In this document: piece by piece, positions 11,159 to 22,800 of the stretch | Position numbering within the stretch: the first letter of the stretch is position 1 | Layout of the letters: each line of letters opens with the position of its first letter | Assembly (NCBI GenBank): GCA_016490735.1 | Contig: JAEMWC010000566.1 | Location: forward strand, 353,501-417,500 | DNA from: Pachyseris speciosa | Taxonomy: Eukaryota; Cnidaria; Anthozoa; Scleractinia; Pachyseridae | Length of the DNA: 64,000 nucleotides | Direction of reading: 5' to 3' | Notes under the pieces: model-generated | Told to the model about the DNA's origin: nothing | Databases searched by the model: none | Seen by the model: only the letters and a program-made list of their open reading frames with translations | Translations under genes and position numbers: made by a program

Positions 11159-14100
11159 ATGGCCGACGAAGACGATGTTGAGGTAAATTATTTTGATATT
11201 TTCCTCTCACAGTTCACTTTCCAGTTTAACTTACAAGTGGTTCAGTGACATTTTCTTTAACCCCATAAGGATTTTCTTAGTATCTTTTATGATATGAATC
11301 CTAGTACATTTTTTATAAACCTCCTTTGTTGGCAAAACAGTATGATTCATCATTTACCTCGTAATCTTTGTTTGTGTGTTTTGTAGGAAGAATCCGAAAC
11401 ATCCCAGTCAGAATCAACAGGAAAACGAAAGAGATTGTTCCATAAGGAGTGTAAGTTAGAAATAAAATTTTACTGTATGGATGTTAACAACCAAAACCTG
11501 AAGAAACAATGTAGAATCTGACTCAATTATGCATGTTCTGTGGAGTCCTGGAAAAAATAAAACTGGTGGTAGTTAGTTAAAACACAGGTAGACTGGAGAT
11601 ACTGTATGTGAAGGTATAAGCTTAATATTCTGCATAGAAGTCAAGATATTGACATAAAAGTTCAAAAATAAATATTGTTTTAATTTAATATTTCATATTG
11701 TTTGTGTTGCTCAATAACTGGTCTATTTTGCGGTGCTTCAGGCCAGTTTGCCTGCTATCATAACCGTGTCGGAGCCATTCTCTTAAAGCTATATACAGGT
11801 TTCAAAAGGTGTCTTAAAAATTCAAAATATTGTAAAGAAAAGCTCACTTAAGTTTCAAGTTTCAAGTTTATTTAATTTATTTATGAAATAATATTACAGA
11901 AATATGTACTGCCCGCAGTTAGCAAAGGCTAGTCGGAGTGAGCAGTGTTAAATACGTATATTATAAAATAAATAAAAGATTTACAGAGCTGCTAGCTTCC
12001 CTGTGTGTACTGGCCAGTTTACCGTAAATGCTTGAATTAGCGCTCAGCTTCAAATAAGCGCCCCGCTTCGAATTAGTGCCCCTCCTAAGGCTCAAATTTG
12101 GAATAACCACCCCCCTTCAAATAAGCGCCGCCCCCCCCCCCCCAACCTCCCCGAGAAAAAAATGAGTTTCGGTACTCAGTATGATGTACGAGACGTATAC
12201 GGTCTATACGGTTCTTTTAATGAAATGTGACATTGTTAAATAGTATAAACAGTAATGTCCTTTCAAAGTTACACGGGTTTGCTTCTCATTTCCTTGATAG
12301 AAATATCCACGTGAACACATAGCTGCTTCACTTTATTAAGTTCCTCGTAAAACTTTGCTCCCAATCGCTGGCTCCTTGTTACTGCCTTAAAAGTTCCTGG
12401 AATCACGAGGCCATTTTCAAGTTTCCTGCTTCCAGTGACTTCAACTACCACCTGATTATCGTCATGAGCTTGTAGAAATGTAAACACAAGGAAGGCAAGT
12501 TCAATGGGTACATGTCCAACCAGCTTGCTACTCTCTTGAATGAATGTTCCAACAGCATATTCATCATGCTCTTTAGCCTCCTTTCGTTTGTCTTTCTGAC
12601 ACAGTCGCGCACATGTTTGGTATGTGATGCAATGTGGTCTCTTCTCATGGGTGGTCTTTTCCGGTCTTCTAGAAATACCGCATGCTTGGTCTTATGTCGT
12701 GACCATTTCCAGCATTTCTGGCATTGACATAATGGAAGCAAGTAAATCTGGCATCTACATCTCGTGCAAGGTTGAAGAACTCTATGACAACATTGCTTGA
12801 GGACAGCGATACAGAAATTGAAGTTGATTAAGGATCCAAATGCTTAGGAGAGACATGATATTTTAACATTAACAATGTGTTTTTATTGTATGTTTAATTG
12901 AAGACAACTGGACATTAACCACAGGCTTTTCTTTTTAGACAAAACAGTTCACAGTAGCAAACGCATAATTTTGTTAGAATTGTTCTATTGCAGAAATAAA
13001 ATACACTTTTTGATGAAAAAGTCTTAAGAACGTTTCAAGTTTGCAAAAAGTAGTTTTCTATAAGGTTTTTGAATTTTTATGTTGCAGTTTGGTTTTAAAT
13101 AGAAATAAAGATAGTGTCATTTTGAGGCTAAAAATTGATAAACGAAATAAGCGCCCCCCCTTCAAATAAGCATTCCCCTTCGAATTAGTGCCCCCTCCCG
13201 TCTTAGAAAATTAAATAAGCACCCCGGGCGCTAATTCGAGCATTTATGGTAAATGGCAATTTTTTTGCTTTTTGCTACCAGAGGGATCTTCCATTTCCAA
13301 TTCTTCTATAATGGAAGACCTCTCTGGTAGCAAAAAGCGAAAAATTGCCATTTAAGCTGCCCAGGACACACAAGGAAGCATTAAGCTAAAGGTAAGTGAG
13401 CTTTCCTTTACAACATTTTGAATTTTTAGACACCTTTAGAAACCTGAATGTAGCTCTAAACACGGTTATGATAGCAGGCAAACCGACCAGAAGCACCGTA
13501 AAATAGACCAATTATTGAGCATCACAAACAAACACATAGTATTAAATTAAAACTATATTCATTTTTCAACTTTTACATCAATATGTTGACTCTGGTGGCT
13601 GTGGTTAGAGAAGCTGGTACTTTAAATGAGAGCTTGTGTAGGTGGCAGCTTTGATGCCCTGCTGGTGTGAGGTAGTCATTTGAGCCTACATCCACAAGAC
13701 CATTGTACATAATAATAATAATAAATGCTTTATTTAAACTGAAAAAACCGATTAGCGATTTTAACATAAAAAAAGTGCTGATATGAACTGGTGATCAGAA
13801 CATAAGAAATATATTAAGAATACAATTTATTGTCGATGCAAGTTAAGATTAAATACAATATAAATACAATATAAAAACTTATACACTACATATACATTTT
13901 AATATGCTTTAATTTTGTGGTTTTGCTTTCAGTGCGATGTATGATGTATGGATTTGGTGATGATCAGGTTCCATTCACTGAATCTGTGGATTTGTTGGAA
14001 GATCTTGTTGTTGAATACATCACAGAAATGGTAAGAAGTTGCATATTAATTGTTGTTTCAAAAGCCCCAGAACCTGATTCTATTATCATGTACCAGTCGA

Positions 14101-15792
14101 CCATAGGGCACAATTCAAACTTAAGTTGGGGTGGCTGTCTTTAATGAAAAACAATCTCACAAATACATTTATCATTCTGAATTTAGTAAAAGTGTGCCAT
14201 TTTGCAGAGACGTCACTGAAAGTTGAAAAATACAGGTTTGAGTCAAGAAATGTACAGACAGTGGGCACATGCTGATCCCCCCCCCCCCCCCCTCACCTCC
14301 ACCCCTTTTGATAAATATTTCATCATGTTTGAACCAAATCTGTATCAAACTTCAAAGTTTTGCTCAGTTAGTTATAACATATAATTATACAGTCATATAT
14401 ATTCTCTTTCAACCTGTTTTCATTTTATAACATGGAAGGCAAAATTACTGCAAGACAGAGTGCATTTTTTCCAGTTTTCTTGTTACCAAGTAACCAAAGG
14501 AAAATACTATTATTTCCCGAACAGTCAAGATGCATGTTCTACATTAAGTTGGTTTCTTTGTTTTGTGTACAACTTCTTCCTCTTCTTTGGAGTTTCTTTT
14601 TGCCCAGGTAATGTTTTCATTAAAAAATCACAAAATCATAGAGGTCAACTTTGAGGCTGTATAGGTAAATTAAAGTAGAGACAAAACATACCCTCTTTCA
14701 GATGAAAATTCAATGGTTAACCTCTTCACAACCAAAATGGAGTAAGGCATTCCACAGGGTGAGAAACTTGTACTTTCTGAATGACAGAAATGCTCGGGTA
14801 ACTTCCTTTTGGACAAGGGAAAATTTAATCTGTGTCATCTGAAAGATGAGTTGTAGAAGTTTGTCTTTTTAAAGGTTGATTTTAATCCACCTGGGCCTGG
14901 TTGGACAAACACAACAGGCTATTAAAGGTTTTTAAAATATTTTTTTTACAGACATTGAAGGCCATGGAAGTTGGCAAAAAAGGAAAGGTTCATGTGGAAG
15001 ATATTGTGTTCTTGATTAGAAAAGATCCAAAGAAGTATGCTAGAGTAAAGGTGAGAAGACAAGATGATAATGGAATCTTTTGAACTTACAAGAACTCAAC
15101 AAGGGATAAGAACTCGCACCTCAGAAAACATTTACAGAATTCTGATTAGGCAAAGATTTCCATTTAGACCCCCTTTACATGAAAACCTGTTTTAGCTTTA
15201 TAGAATTCATAAATCAAGTAAAACAAGTTCTAATGGTTAACAAAAAGGACCCAAACCCCTCTTGTCATTTCAGATACATACAATAGGCAGTACCAATATT
15301 CTTCCAGCAACAAGAACATTTTTTCTAAGAAAACAAGAACCTGTTTTGCTTATTATAAAAACTTTTTGAGGCTAACTTGGAGAAATGAAGGTTCTTATAT
15401 GCAGGTTTTTACTGCATTCAAAATGCTATTGAAGAAAATGTATAGATTTATGTGCTTGTGATTTCATAACTTCTGTGATGGTGTGAATTTCAAGGAATTG
15501 ATATGCACAGTTGTGCTTCTTTGTGATACAGCTGTATCAGCAGTGTTTTGGTATTGGATAGTGTTAGCCATTTGAGTTGTACTCAAATACCTGGTCTGTG
15601 CTCTAAGATGTTAGGGTGGTTACATGTAGGTTAGTCACCACTTACACAACTACAGCTGTAGGTGCAAGTTAGGGTCATCATGGAACAATAACTAACTTTT
15701 TGGGCTTCTTACAGGATCTGCTGACAATGAATGAAGAACTAAAGAAAGCAAGAAAGGCCTTTGATGCTGAAAGTTATGGAGAAATGGTGTGA
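11159..15792 (+). CDS. TAF13: TFIID subunit TAF13, five exons, complete
   Basis: Histone-fold subunit of the general transcription factor TFIID (nuclear; pairs with TAF11). Exons by frame and GT-AG sites: 11159-11182, 11387-11450, 13933-14030, 14952-15050 and 15715-15792 (stop TGA). Phases are 0, 1, 0, 0 and all joins preserve frame. The protein is 120 residues, against 124 in human. Recognition is direct: an acidic N-terminus (MADEDDVE), basic KRKRLFHKE, then LRCMMYGFGDDQ, ESVDLLEDLVVEYITEM, HVEDIVFLIRKDPKKYARVK and the C-terminal DLLTMNEELKKARKAFD are nearly identical to vertebrate TAF13 and cover the full histone fold. The start ATGGCC lies in a YY1-like AAAATGGCC context. Intron 2 is swollen to 2.5 kb by nested transposons. 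AATAAA at 15888 is a likely poly-A signal. Convergent with the minus-strand coiled-coil gene. Confidence 0.97.
12022..13249. mobile_element. TA-flanked DNA transposon with CCRTAAATGCTYGAATTAGC ends
   Basis: The left end CCGTAAATGCTTGAATTAGC and the inverse of the right end (CCATAAATGCTCGAATTAGC) form TIRs, followed on both sides by repeated AAATAAGCGCCCC-type motifs. TA stands directly outside both ends (12020-12021, 13250-13251). The insertion point is confirmed because the flanks join to restore the arm of the surrounding foldback element. Confidence 0.85.
12269..12741 (-). pseudogene. decayed ORF inside the TA-flanked transposon
   Basis: Two minus-strand frames, 12741-12445 and 12487-12269, overlap by about 40 bases and together span 470 bp of the transposon interior. 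The upstream frame has a C-x2-C pair (CQKC) followed by basic residues and spaced His (HKTKH, HIASHTKH), which resembles a decayed zinc finger. The downstream one has no recognised domain. Plausibly the remnant of an element-encoded or captured gene, split by a frameshift. No DDE or RNase H-like catalytic core is visible. Confidence 0.35.
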
Positions 15793-15887
15793 AGACATCC
15801 AACACTGAAAATTTAGTCAAGATCGCTGATTCCAGAGAAGCTTCTAGCTGTGGGAAAAGGGAAAATCAGGAAAATCATTCCAAGTAC

Positions 15888-15893
15888 AATAAA
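15888..15893 (+). promoter_or_regulatory. poly-A signal AATAAA for TAF13
   Basis: Canonical AATAAA on + 96 bases after the TAF13 stop codon. Confidence 0.6.
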
Positions 15894-16052
15894 TTCATTA
15901 GTTTGGTAGTCAGGAATTTTTTGCCATTTTTTACAATTTCATTTTTTTGGAGGGGGGGGGGGGAGGGTGGTCAAAAGGCATCATGGAGAACATGCGATCA
16001 TGTACAGTGCTCCTTGTGTAACATTTTAAACAACTGAGGACCCATATGCAAT

Positions 16053-16058
16053 TTTATT
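16053..16058 (-). promoter_or_regulatory. poly-A signal AATAAA for the minus-strand coiled-coil gene
   Basis: TTTATT on + reads AATAAA on the minus strand, about 175 bases past the tentative last stop codon of the convergent gene. The two genes' poly-A signals are only ~160 bp apart. Confidence 0.45.
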
Positions 16059-16231
16059 ATCAATGAAAATTAATTTACACTTCAACCTTTTTGTACAATG
16101 TGTACAGCTTTACAGTTCTTTTCTTGATAAATATCACATGTAAACATTAATTTTTGTTGTAATAATTAAAATATTGTAAAATCTCTTCTTTTTTGTCTTG
16201 TTTTGTATTACGTGGGGCCATCTGTTTTGTA

Positions 16232-19200
16232 TTACGTGGGGCCATCTGTTTCCTTTCTTCCCAGTTTTATTACATCACTTGTGTTGATACGTTTCCAAAG
16301 TTTTCTGGATGAGTGGAAAAAAAAGAGTCTGAATGTAAGTTGATATTGCCTGACTAATTTACACAAAGGAAGGCTCACTAAGCAGATAAAAATCGTCAAG
16401 ATGATAAACATTTCCAAAATGAGTGCCATGACAAGTGTAACACCATACAATTTGAATGCGACTTTTGGTACTACGACAAAGACTACAATCTACGATTCAC
16501 AAAAATGCAGAGTATGTATAAAGAAAAATGACAACAAAGGCAAATAACGACCGAAAGTATAAACTAAAAAACTTCGGAAGCAAAGACTGATTAAGATTAC
16601 TTTACATGAAAGCAGAACTTTTAAACTGAACTGTAGAAAACAATATATGAAATAACTGCATAACGCTAAAAACTCACAACAAAAATGAATAAATAAACCT
16701 TACAAGTAACAGCTGCGCTTATGGCTGCAACATTATATACTTTGGGCATACCAAGTTTACTAAATTGAGTGCAACTGGTTTAAAATACATACAGTGCTCA
16801 TTGTGTTACATTTTCAACTGAGGTTCCATGTTATGAAAATTAATTTACAGTACACTCTGTTTGAAAATAATGAACATTCTATAATAATTACTAATTATAT
16901 AAGTAGAACTATTTTATCACCTGCCAAACACATGGTAATATTTGTCTGTTGTACTTATTTGGTGATTAAATCTCCACAACTGGTGAACTTTGAGGCCATG
17001 AATTATCAAAATTAAAAAAATTAAAATTAATCATTCAGAAAAATAAACTTCACAGCACCATTACTGATGTAGTAACACTTACATACCTTGCATCTTTTTC
17101 TTTAACTTTTTGTCTGTCTAACATTGACTGTAATTCTTGTTCAAGCTCCTTCAAACAGCAAAAAAAGTGAACATGTTAGTTGCGTACAGTGTGCATGTAG
17201 AATACATGTGTTAAACACACTTTTTCTTGAGGTTGCAGCCTCTCATTGCTGCTCACCACAATGGACGGAAAAAGGCAGTGAAAGGGAAATGAGAAAAAAT
17301 GAGACACAGGTCTGCACGGAAAAGGAAACTGCATTTCTAAGAAAGTACACACATGTACTGGTAACAAAATGTGTTTTAAAGGAAGTAAAGAGAATGTCTA
17401 TTTTGAGATAAATTCTGTTTTAACAGCCGTTATCTGGTTTTTCTTTGACTGTGTTTAACTTCTTCAGTCAAAAACTTGGGGAATAATCTTGCAAATATCA
17501 TTATAAATATTGACCTCTTACCTCTATTGTCTGTTCAAGAAATTCATTCTGTTTGAGTAATTTCTGTATGTCCACCTGTAACAACAAAAAAAAGATTGAA
17601 AAGTTTACAGTAAGATAATGTAGAAGCTGGTTTTGGATATTGGGAATGGGAAGTGCTTTTGGATAATAGGAAGGGAAAGTGATGAAATGAACTACATACA
17701 ATGAGAGGAGTCAGGATTTTAAATCAACTTCCAGCAGTATCACACCAAGCCTCTGATCCAGTGCATGTGAAGCCAAAGTTGTCCTTTGTTGATAAAAGCA
17801 CACAAGCTTCAGTACTAAGACGAAGCTGTATGTCCAGGTTTGGATGCAGCTGCGAAGATTGCAAAATATTGGAAAATTCGTCAAGTCAGTGAAAAGCAGC
17901 AGAATAGGAGGTTGAGAGGGCCCAATGAAAACTGTGGTTTTTGTGAAAATTGCAAAATTTGCAATAAATTGCAAAATTTGTCAAGTTTGGTTAAGAGGGC
18001 CCAATGAAAACTGCGAGAAATTGGAGAAATTACAAAATTTGTCAAGTCACTGAACAGCAACTTGGATTAGGAGGTTGAGAGGGCCCCAACGAAAACTGCA
18101 ATTTTTGCGAAAATTGCAAAAATTCTGAAAAAAAAGATAAGATAACTTTAAAAAAATAATTCTGAAATCTGTGAAAAATTGGGAAAAATGCAAAATTTAC
18201 AAAAACTGAGATTTGCAATTTTTGCAAACACTGGAAAATTTGTCGAGTCAGTGAAAAGCAGTAGAAGAGGAGGTTGAGAGGGCACAATGAAAACTGCGAG
18301 GATTGCAAAATTTGCAAAAAATCGGAAAATTTGTAGAGTCAGTGAAAAACAGTTCTTATTGGAAGATCATTATTTTGTACCCTGTTGCCTACAGAATGAG
18401 GCAAGTATATAGGTAGGTATGCGATTTTTCGCTTCAACACAAAAAATTGAAAAATTTTGTAACTGCGTACAAACCTGGACATACTGTAAGTGGAGCAACT
18501 AGAGTTCACTTCACAAAGCTGGAAGTTTGTTTTAGATCTAACTTTCTCAACATTCACATTTTCAACAAAATGCCTCTGGAATCATAACCAAACCCCTCCT
18601 TAATTTAAGACTTGACTTACATGTGCACCAACAAGTTCTGTCCTTTGGAAATTTTTACTTCCTTTGCCAGGATTTCAATGCAATCTTACACTTATTTGCA
18701 GTGACTCATAACATACATTTTTAGTGATGCATGGGATTATACATACATGTACCAATAGTTGGAAACTTTCCCATATTTAATATCAGCCGGATGGTGACTG
18801 ATCAATCTAGTGGATAAAAATGCCCACTTTGTGGACAGCTAGGACTGCCAGGTTTTCAGCCTGTAGTACCAAGATTGTGACAAGGGAGAAAATGCTTTAG
18901 ATTTCCAAAAAGAAGAACAGTTGAGGAGAATTACTGTTAGTAAAAGCTCTATTAACCCCCTGGGGGGCTTATTTAATTTCAGGCCTCATTGACGGGGGGC
19001 TTATTTGAGAGGGGGCTTAATAGAGAGGGGGGGCTTATTTCAAATCTTAAACATGCTGTTTCATCTTAAAATTATAGTGTTTTATACAAAACTCAAACAA
19101 CTGCAGTGAAACTTTAGTATTTAATACAGAGCAGCAAACAGTATTATGTGTTAGAGTGTGTATTTGTTTAAAAACAACCCAACTGGGCTGCATTAAGTGG

Positions 19201-19782
19201 ATTTCATAAGAGGGAATAGGGGGGACTAATTACAAAATCTCACATACCAAAATGGGGGTAGGGTCTTATAAGAGAGGGGGGGGGGGGGCTTATTACAAAA
19301 ACCAACTTCCAAACGGGGGGCTTATCAGAGAGAGGGGAGATTGTTGTAAAGCATAATTTTTAATTATAGCATAATGTTGTACATACAGTAGTTTTAGGAT
19401 ACCTGATGAATTTTTTACCATGTATAAATAATGACTAAAGATTAAAGATTAAAAGATTAAAGAATAGAGATGGGGGTAAGATGATGACCTCTGTTTCCTT
19501 GACGCACTGTTCAAGGTGCTGACAGACGGTGATGGGTACACAGTACTCCTTTTGATGTCTCTTGATGTCATCAATACAATCCAGCTGAGCTAAAATCTGT
19601 CATTAAAAACAAGGACAAGTCAGTAATCTGAAGGTCTTAAAAAGTACCTTGCAAACAACCATTTTATGTTAAGGAGGAGGCCAACTAGAAAGCCTCTGCT
19701 ACTTTGACCTCCACACACATTTTGTAATTTGTACTGTATTTATTTTTATCTTGTAATCATCTGTTATAATTATACTTTTCTT

Positions 19783-19815
<33 letters not shown>

Positions 19816-22800
19816 AATGAACCAACCACAGGCCATCTGGCTGAGTGATTAGCTTCCCAGACTTTCAGGTCCCCATCTGATCATTAACTGGAGTTGCAAT
19901 TCAGCCTTGAGTTCATTGTCAAGGCTATACTAATATAAAAGTACACTGACATCTCCTGCAGTCAGTTGGGATTTTTATCCCAAAGTTGTTTAAAATTAAA
20001 TAGATTTGTTGTAAAGTTTAAACTCTAAGCCTAGCACCATTGCTTTGTATTATAGTCACTTGACAAAGATAATCAAAATATGTGGCAATTTTACATGAAT
20101 ATAAAAATACTGATACCACAAACAACTTACAACACTACATACTAATGAAAAAGATACCTGTGCATGCAACTCTTCTACTTGTTCTTCCAGGTCTTTTGGA
20201 ACTTCCTCAATATGAACCGATACTTTGGGTCGAGGCTCTACCAAAATGACATTAAAAATAAAATAATATTAACAATCTCTGTATTCTGCCTGGTAGACAT
20301 ACATGTACAAATAACTAGTACAGTGTATTTCTTTTTTTTTCTGGAATGAGTTGGGTGTTTTTTTCTGGTTCTCTGCTTAATAGTGACAAATATTAGGACA
20401 CAAGGAAAAGTTATTGCATGGAATTACAGACTGATAGAATGAGTTTCTTACCAACTGTAACTTTGCTTTCTAACTCTTCAGAAGCTCTCAGTTCTTCTTC
20501 AAGAAGGACTTCTGTTAACCTGTTGATAAGAGACAGAAGACCACTGTGTAGTCACCAATTGAATTTTCTTCTACGAAAACACTGAATTTCTGACAGCCAA
20601 ACATCCACCCGTCATACAGGATTACATCTCTAAGGAAGAGTCCTGGTCAGCTGAATGTTCCCTACAACTATTCTAGTTAAATATGAGATTTCCTGGATCA
20701 CAATTATAAAACCTCCTAAATCACATCTCAATTCTGATAATCAGCAAGTTATTAAAGAGGACCTGCGTCACCTAATGATGAAAATAGCTCATCGCACTCA
20801 CGATATTGAGACTTCAGATACAGTAGGATCACCAACATAACCAAACACCCAATGTACTGAGATGAATGTACAGTGTACAGTGTACCTTGCGTTTTCATCC
20901 AGAAGAAGCCTTGCTTCCTTCTCCAGAGCTTCAACTCTTCTCTCCTCATCTTTTAGTTGATCTGAGGTGGATGGATTTTCTGCGAGGCTGTCAATGTGAT
21001 GGTACAGTACTTTGTGTTGTGATGGTTTTTGGTTGTCCAACAAATGTGACATGTAACTGTCATATTCTTCCTGTAAAGTGATATAAATGACAATTGGGAG
21101 ATGATTAAACAGGGGTGAATTAAATTAACTACATGAACTAATTAATTCCATAATACAGCTGTATTTTCACTCTATGTTATTTAGATCCACCCAACCCTTG
21201 GAGGCTCTCAAAATCAAATGATATTCACCTTTATCCTCTTTAAGAGTGGCCCAAATGTCTGGGACTCTGAAGCAATTTCATCAAAACACTTGCTGTATAT
21301 CTGTAGTCTGTGGAAGTTTGGTCCTCTCTGGCTTGCTGACTCCAGAGTCACAAGTTGCTAGGTGACATAACATAAATCACAAGAATTAATAATCCATTTC
21401 ATTAGAAATGAATGCTGGTAAATAAGATGTACAGGATTTCTGCTGATAATAAACTATTTCAATCTTTGATGGGCAATTATACTGCCATAAAATGATTTGG
21501 TACTTGTAAGGTCCCGGATGAACATGTCCAAAAAGACTCCCTGTGAAAGAGCTTTAGTGAATTGGTTGCAATCCTGCAACTGTACACTATACATGGAGTT
21601 TTGCTGTATCAAAGCTCTTTAATTTAAACCGAAGTTTTACCTTTAGTGGATAGCCTATATTAGATTTTACTAACAATTTGAATTTGTTGAAAGAACGGCT
21701 TCAGAACAACATCTGCTTAAATTACCAAAGTATACTGTAGATGTTGTACAGTAGGTCAAAATGAAATTCCTTTGTCTCCTAACTCTAATTTTTATTTTTT
21801 CATTTTCTTTATTTACTCCACATTTAACATATTGAATAAGATTTCTTACGGTGACTAGGACTAGAGAAGGAGTGGAGAAGGGCATGATAAAGTAGGCTAA
21901 TTATATGCCCTTTTAAATTACAATACATAATTAGGATAAAAAGAGGAAACCTTACATAATAACTATAAATAGAGGAGATGAGAAACAGAAGGAAAAGAAG
22001 TTTTACATAGGCGCATGGAAGAATTTAATACTGAGCAAAATAATACCGAAAGACAGCTCTTTTAAATAAGGGAGAGCAGGGTTGGCGTAGTGGTGAGAGC
22101 GCACGCCTTCCACCAATGTGTCCCGGGTTCGATTCCCGGACTCGGCGTCATAAGTGGGCTGAGTTTGTTGGTTCTCTACTCTGCTCCAAGAGGTTTTTCT
22201 CCGGGTACTCCGGTTTTCCCCTCTCCCCAAAAAGCAACATTTGATTTGATTTATTTGGAGTTGATTTGATTTAGTCTCCCCAATTAGTAGAGCATCTGTG
22301 CTCGGCTAGATAGATTTGAGACTTAAATAAAGTGATTATTATTATTATTATTATTATTATTGTTTTGTGGGTTTTTGGCGAAAATATTCAAGAATAATTA
22401 GGGTTAAGAGACAAAGGGATTTCATTTTGACTTACAACATACATTTTTATGCTTTCTGTGAGCAATGATAGATTTATATTTTCATAGCAATGATTCTCAC
22501 AAACATTTTCCAAAATAGAGCCAGAGATAAACAAAACAGCCAATTAAAATGAAAGATGCTGAGACACCTCTCACAAAACAAATAAAAAAAATGGAGAAAA
22601 ACCTCTTCAGTGCCACTTTGTCGAAGAACGTTTATTGCATTACCTTTGCCAGCTTCTGCTCCAAGCTTCGTACATTCTTTTCTCCTGTGAGGACTCCCCT
22701 GTCGTGTGCATCTCCCAAGTTCATCACCTGATCTCCAAACCTCTTGAAGCTGGCAAACTGGTCTGCTTTGGTTGGATAACTCAAATATGTCTCCACAAAT

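Larger units (their letters stand above)
11638..13588. mobile_element. foldback (hairpin) element in TAF13 intron 2
   Basis: The left arm 11638-11850 and right arm 13393-13588 are inverted copies (for example TGCCTGCTATCATAACCGTG against its complement near 13465). The arms continue inward: TTCCCTGTGTGTACTGGCCAG at ~11997-12017 pairs with 13354-13376, and 13252-13296 pairs with 13310-13353 around a ~13 nt loop. The left arm is interrupted by a ~140 bp insertion (11851-11990) and by the transposon at 12022-13249. Without these it would be a near-continuous hairpin of roughly 550-600 bp. Confidence 0.8.

Noticed and set aside
16232..16450. 72-codon minus frame with a transmembrane-like stretch as a separate protein
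   Set aside because: The hydrophobic part has no phase-compatible splice acceptor to the coiled-coil gene; only the last 31 codons fit as a terminal exon.
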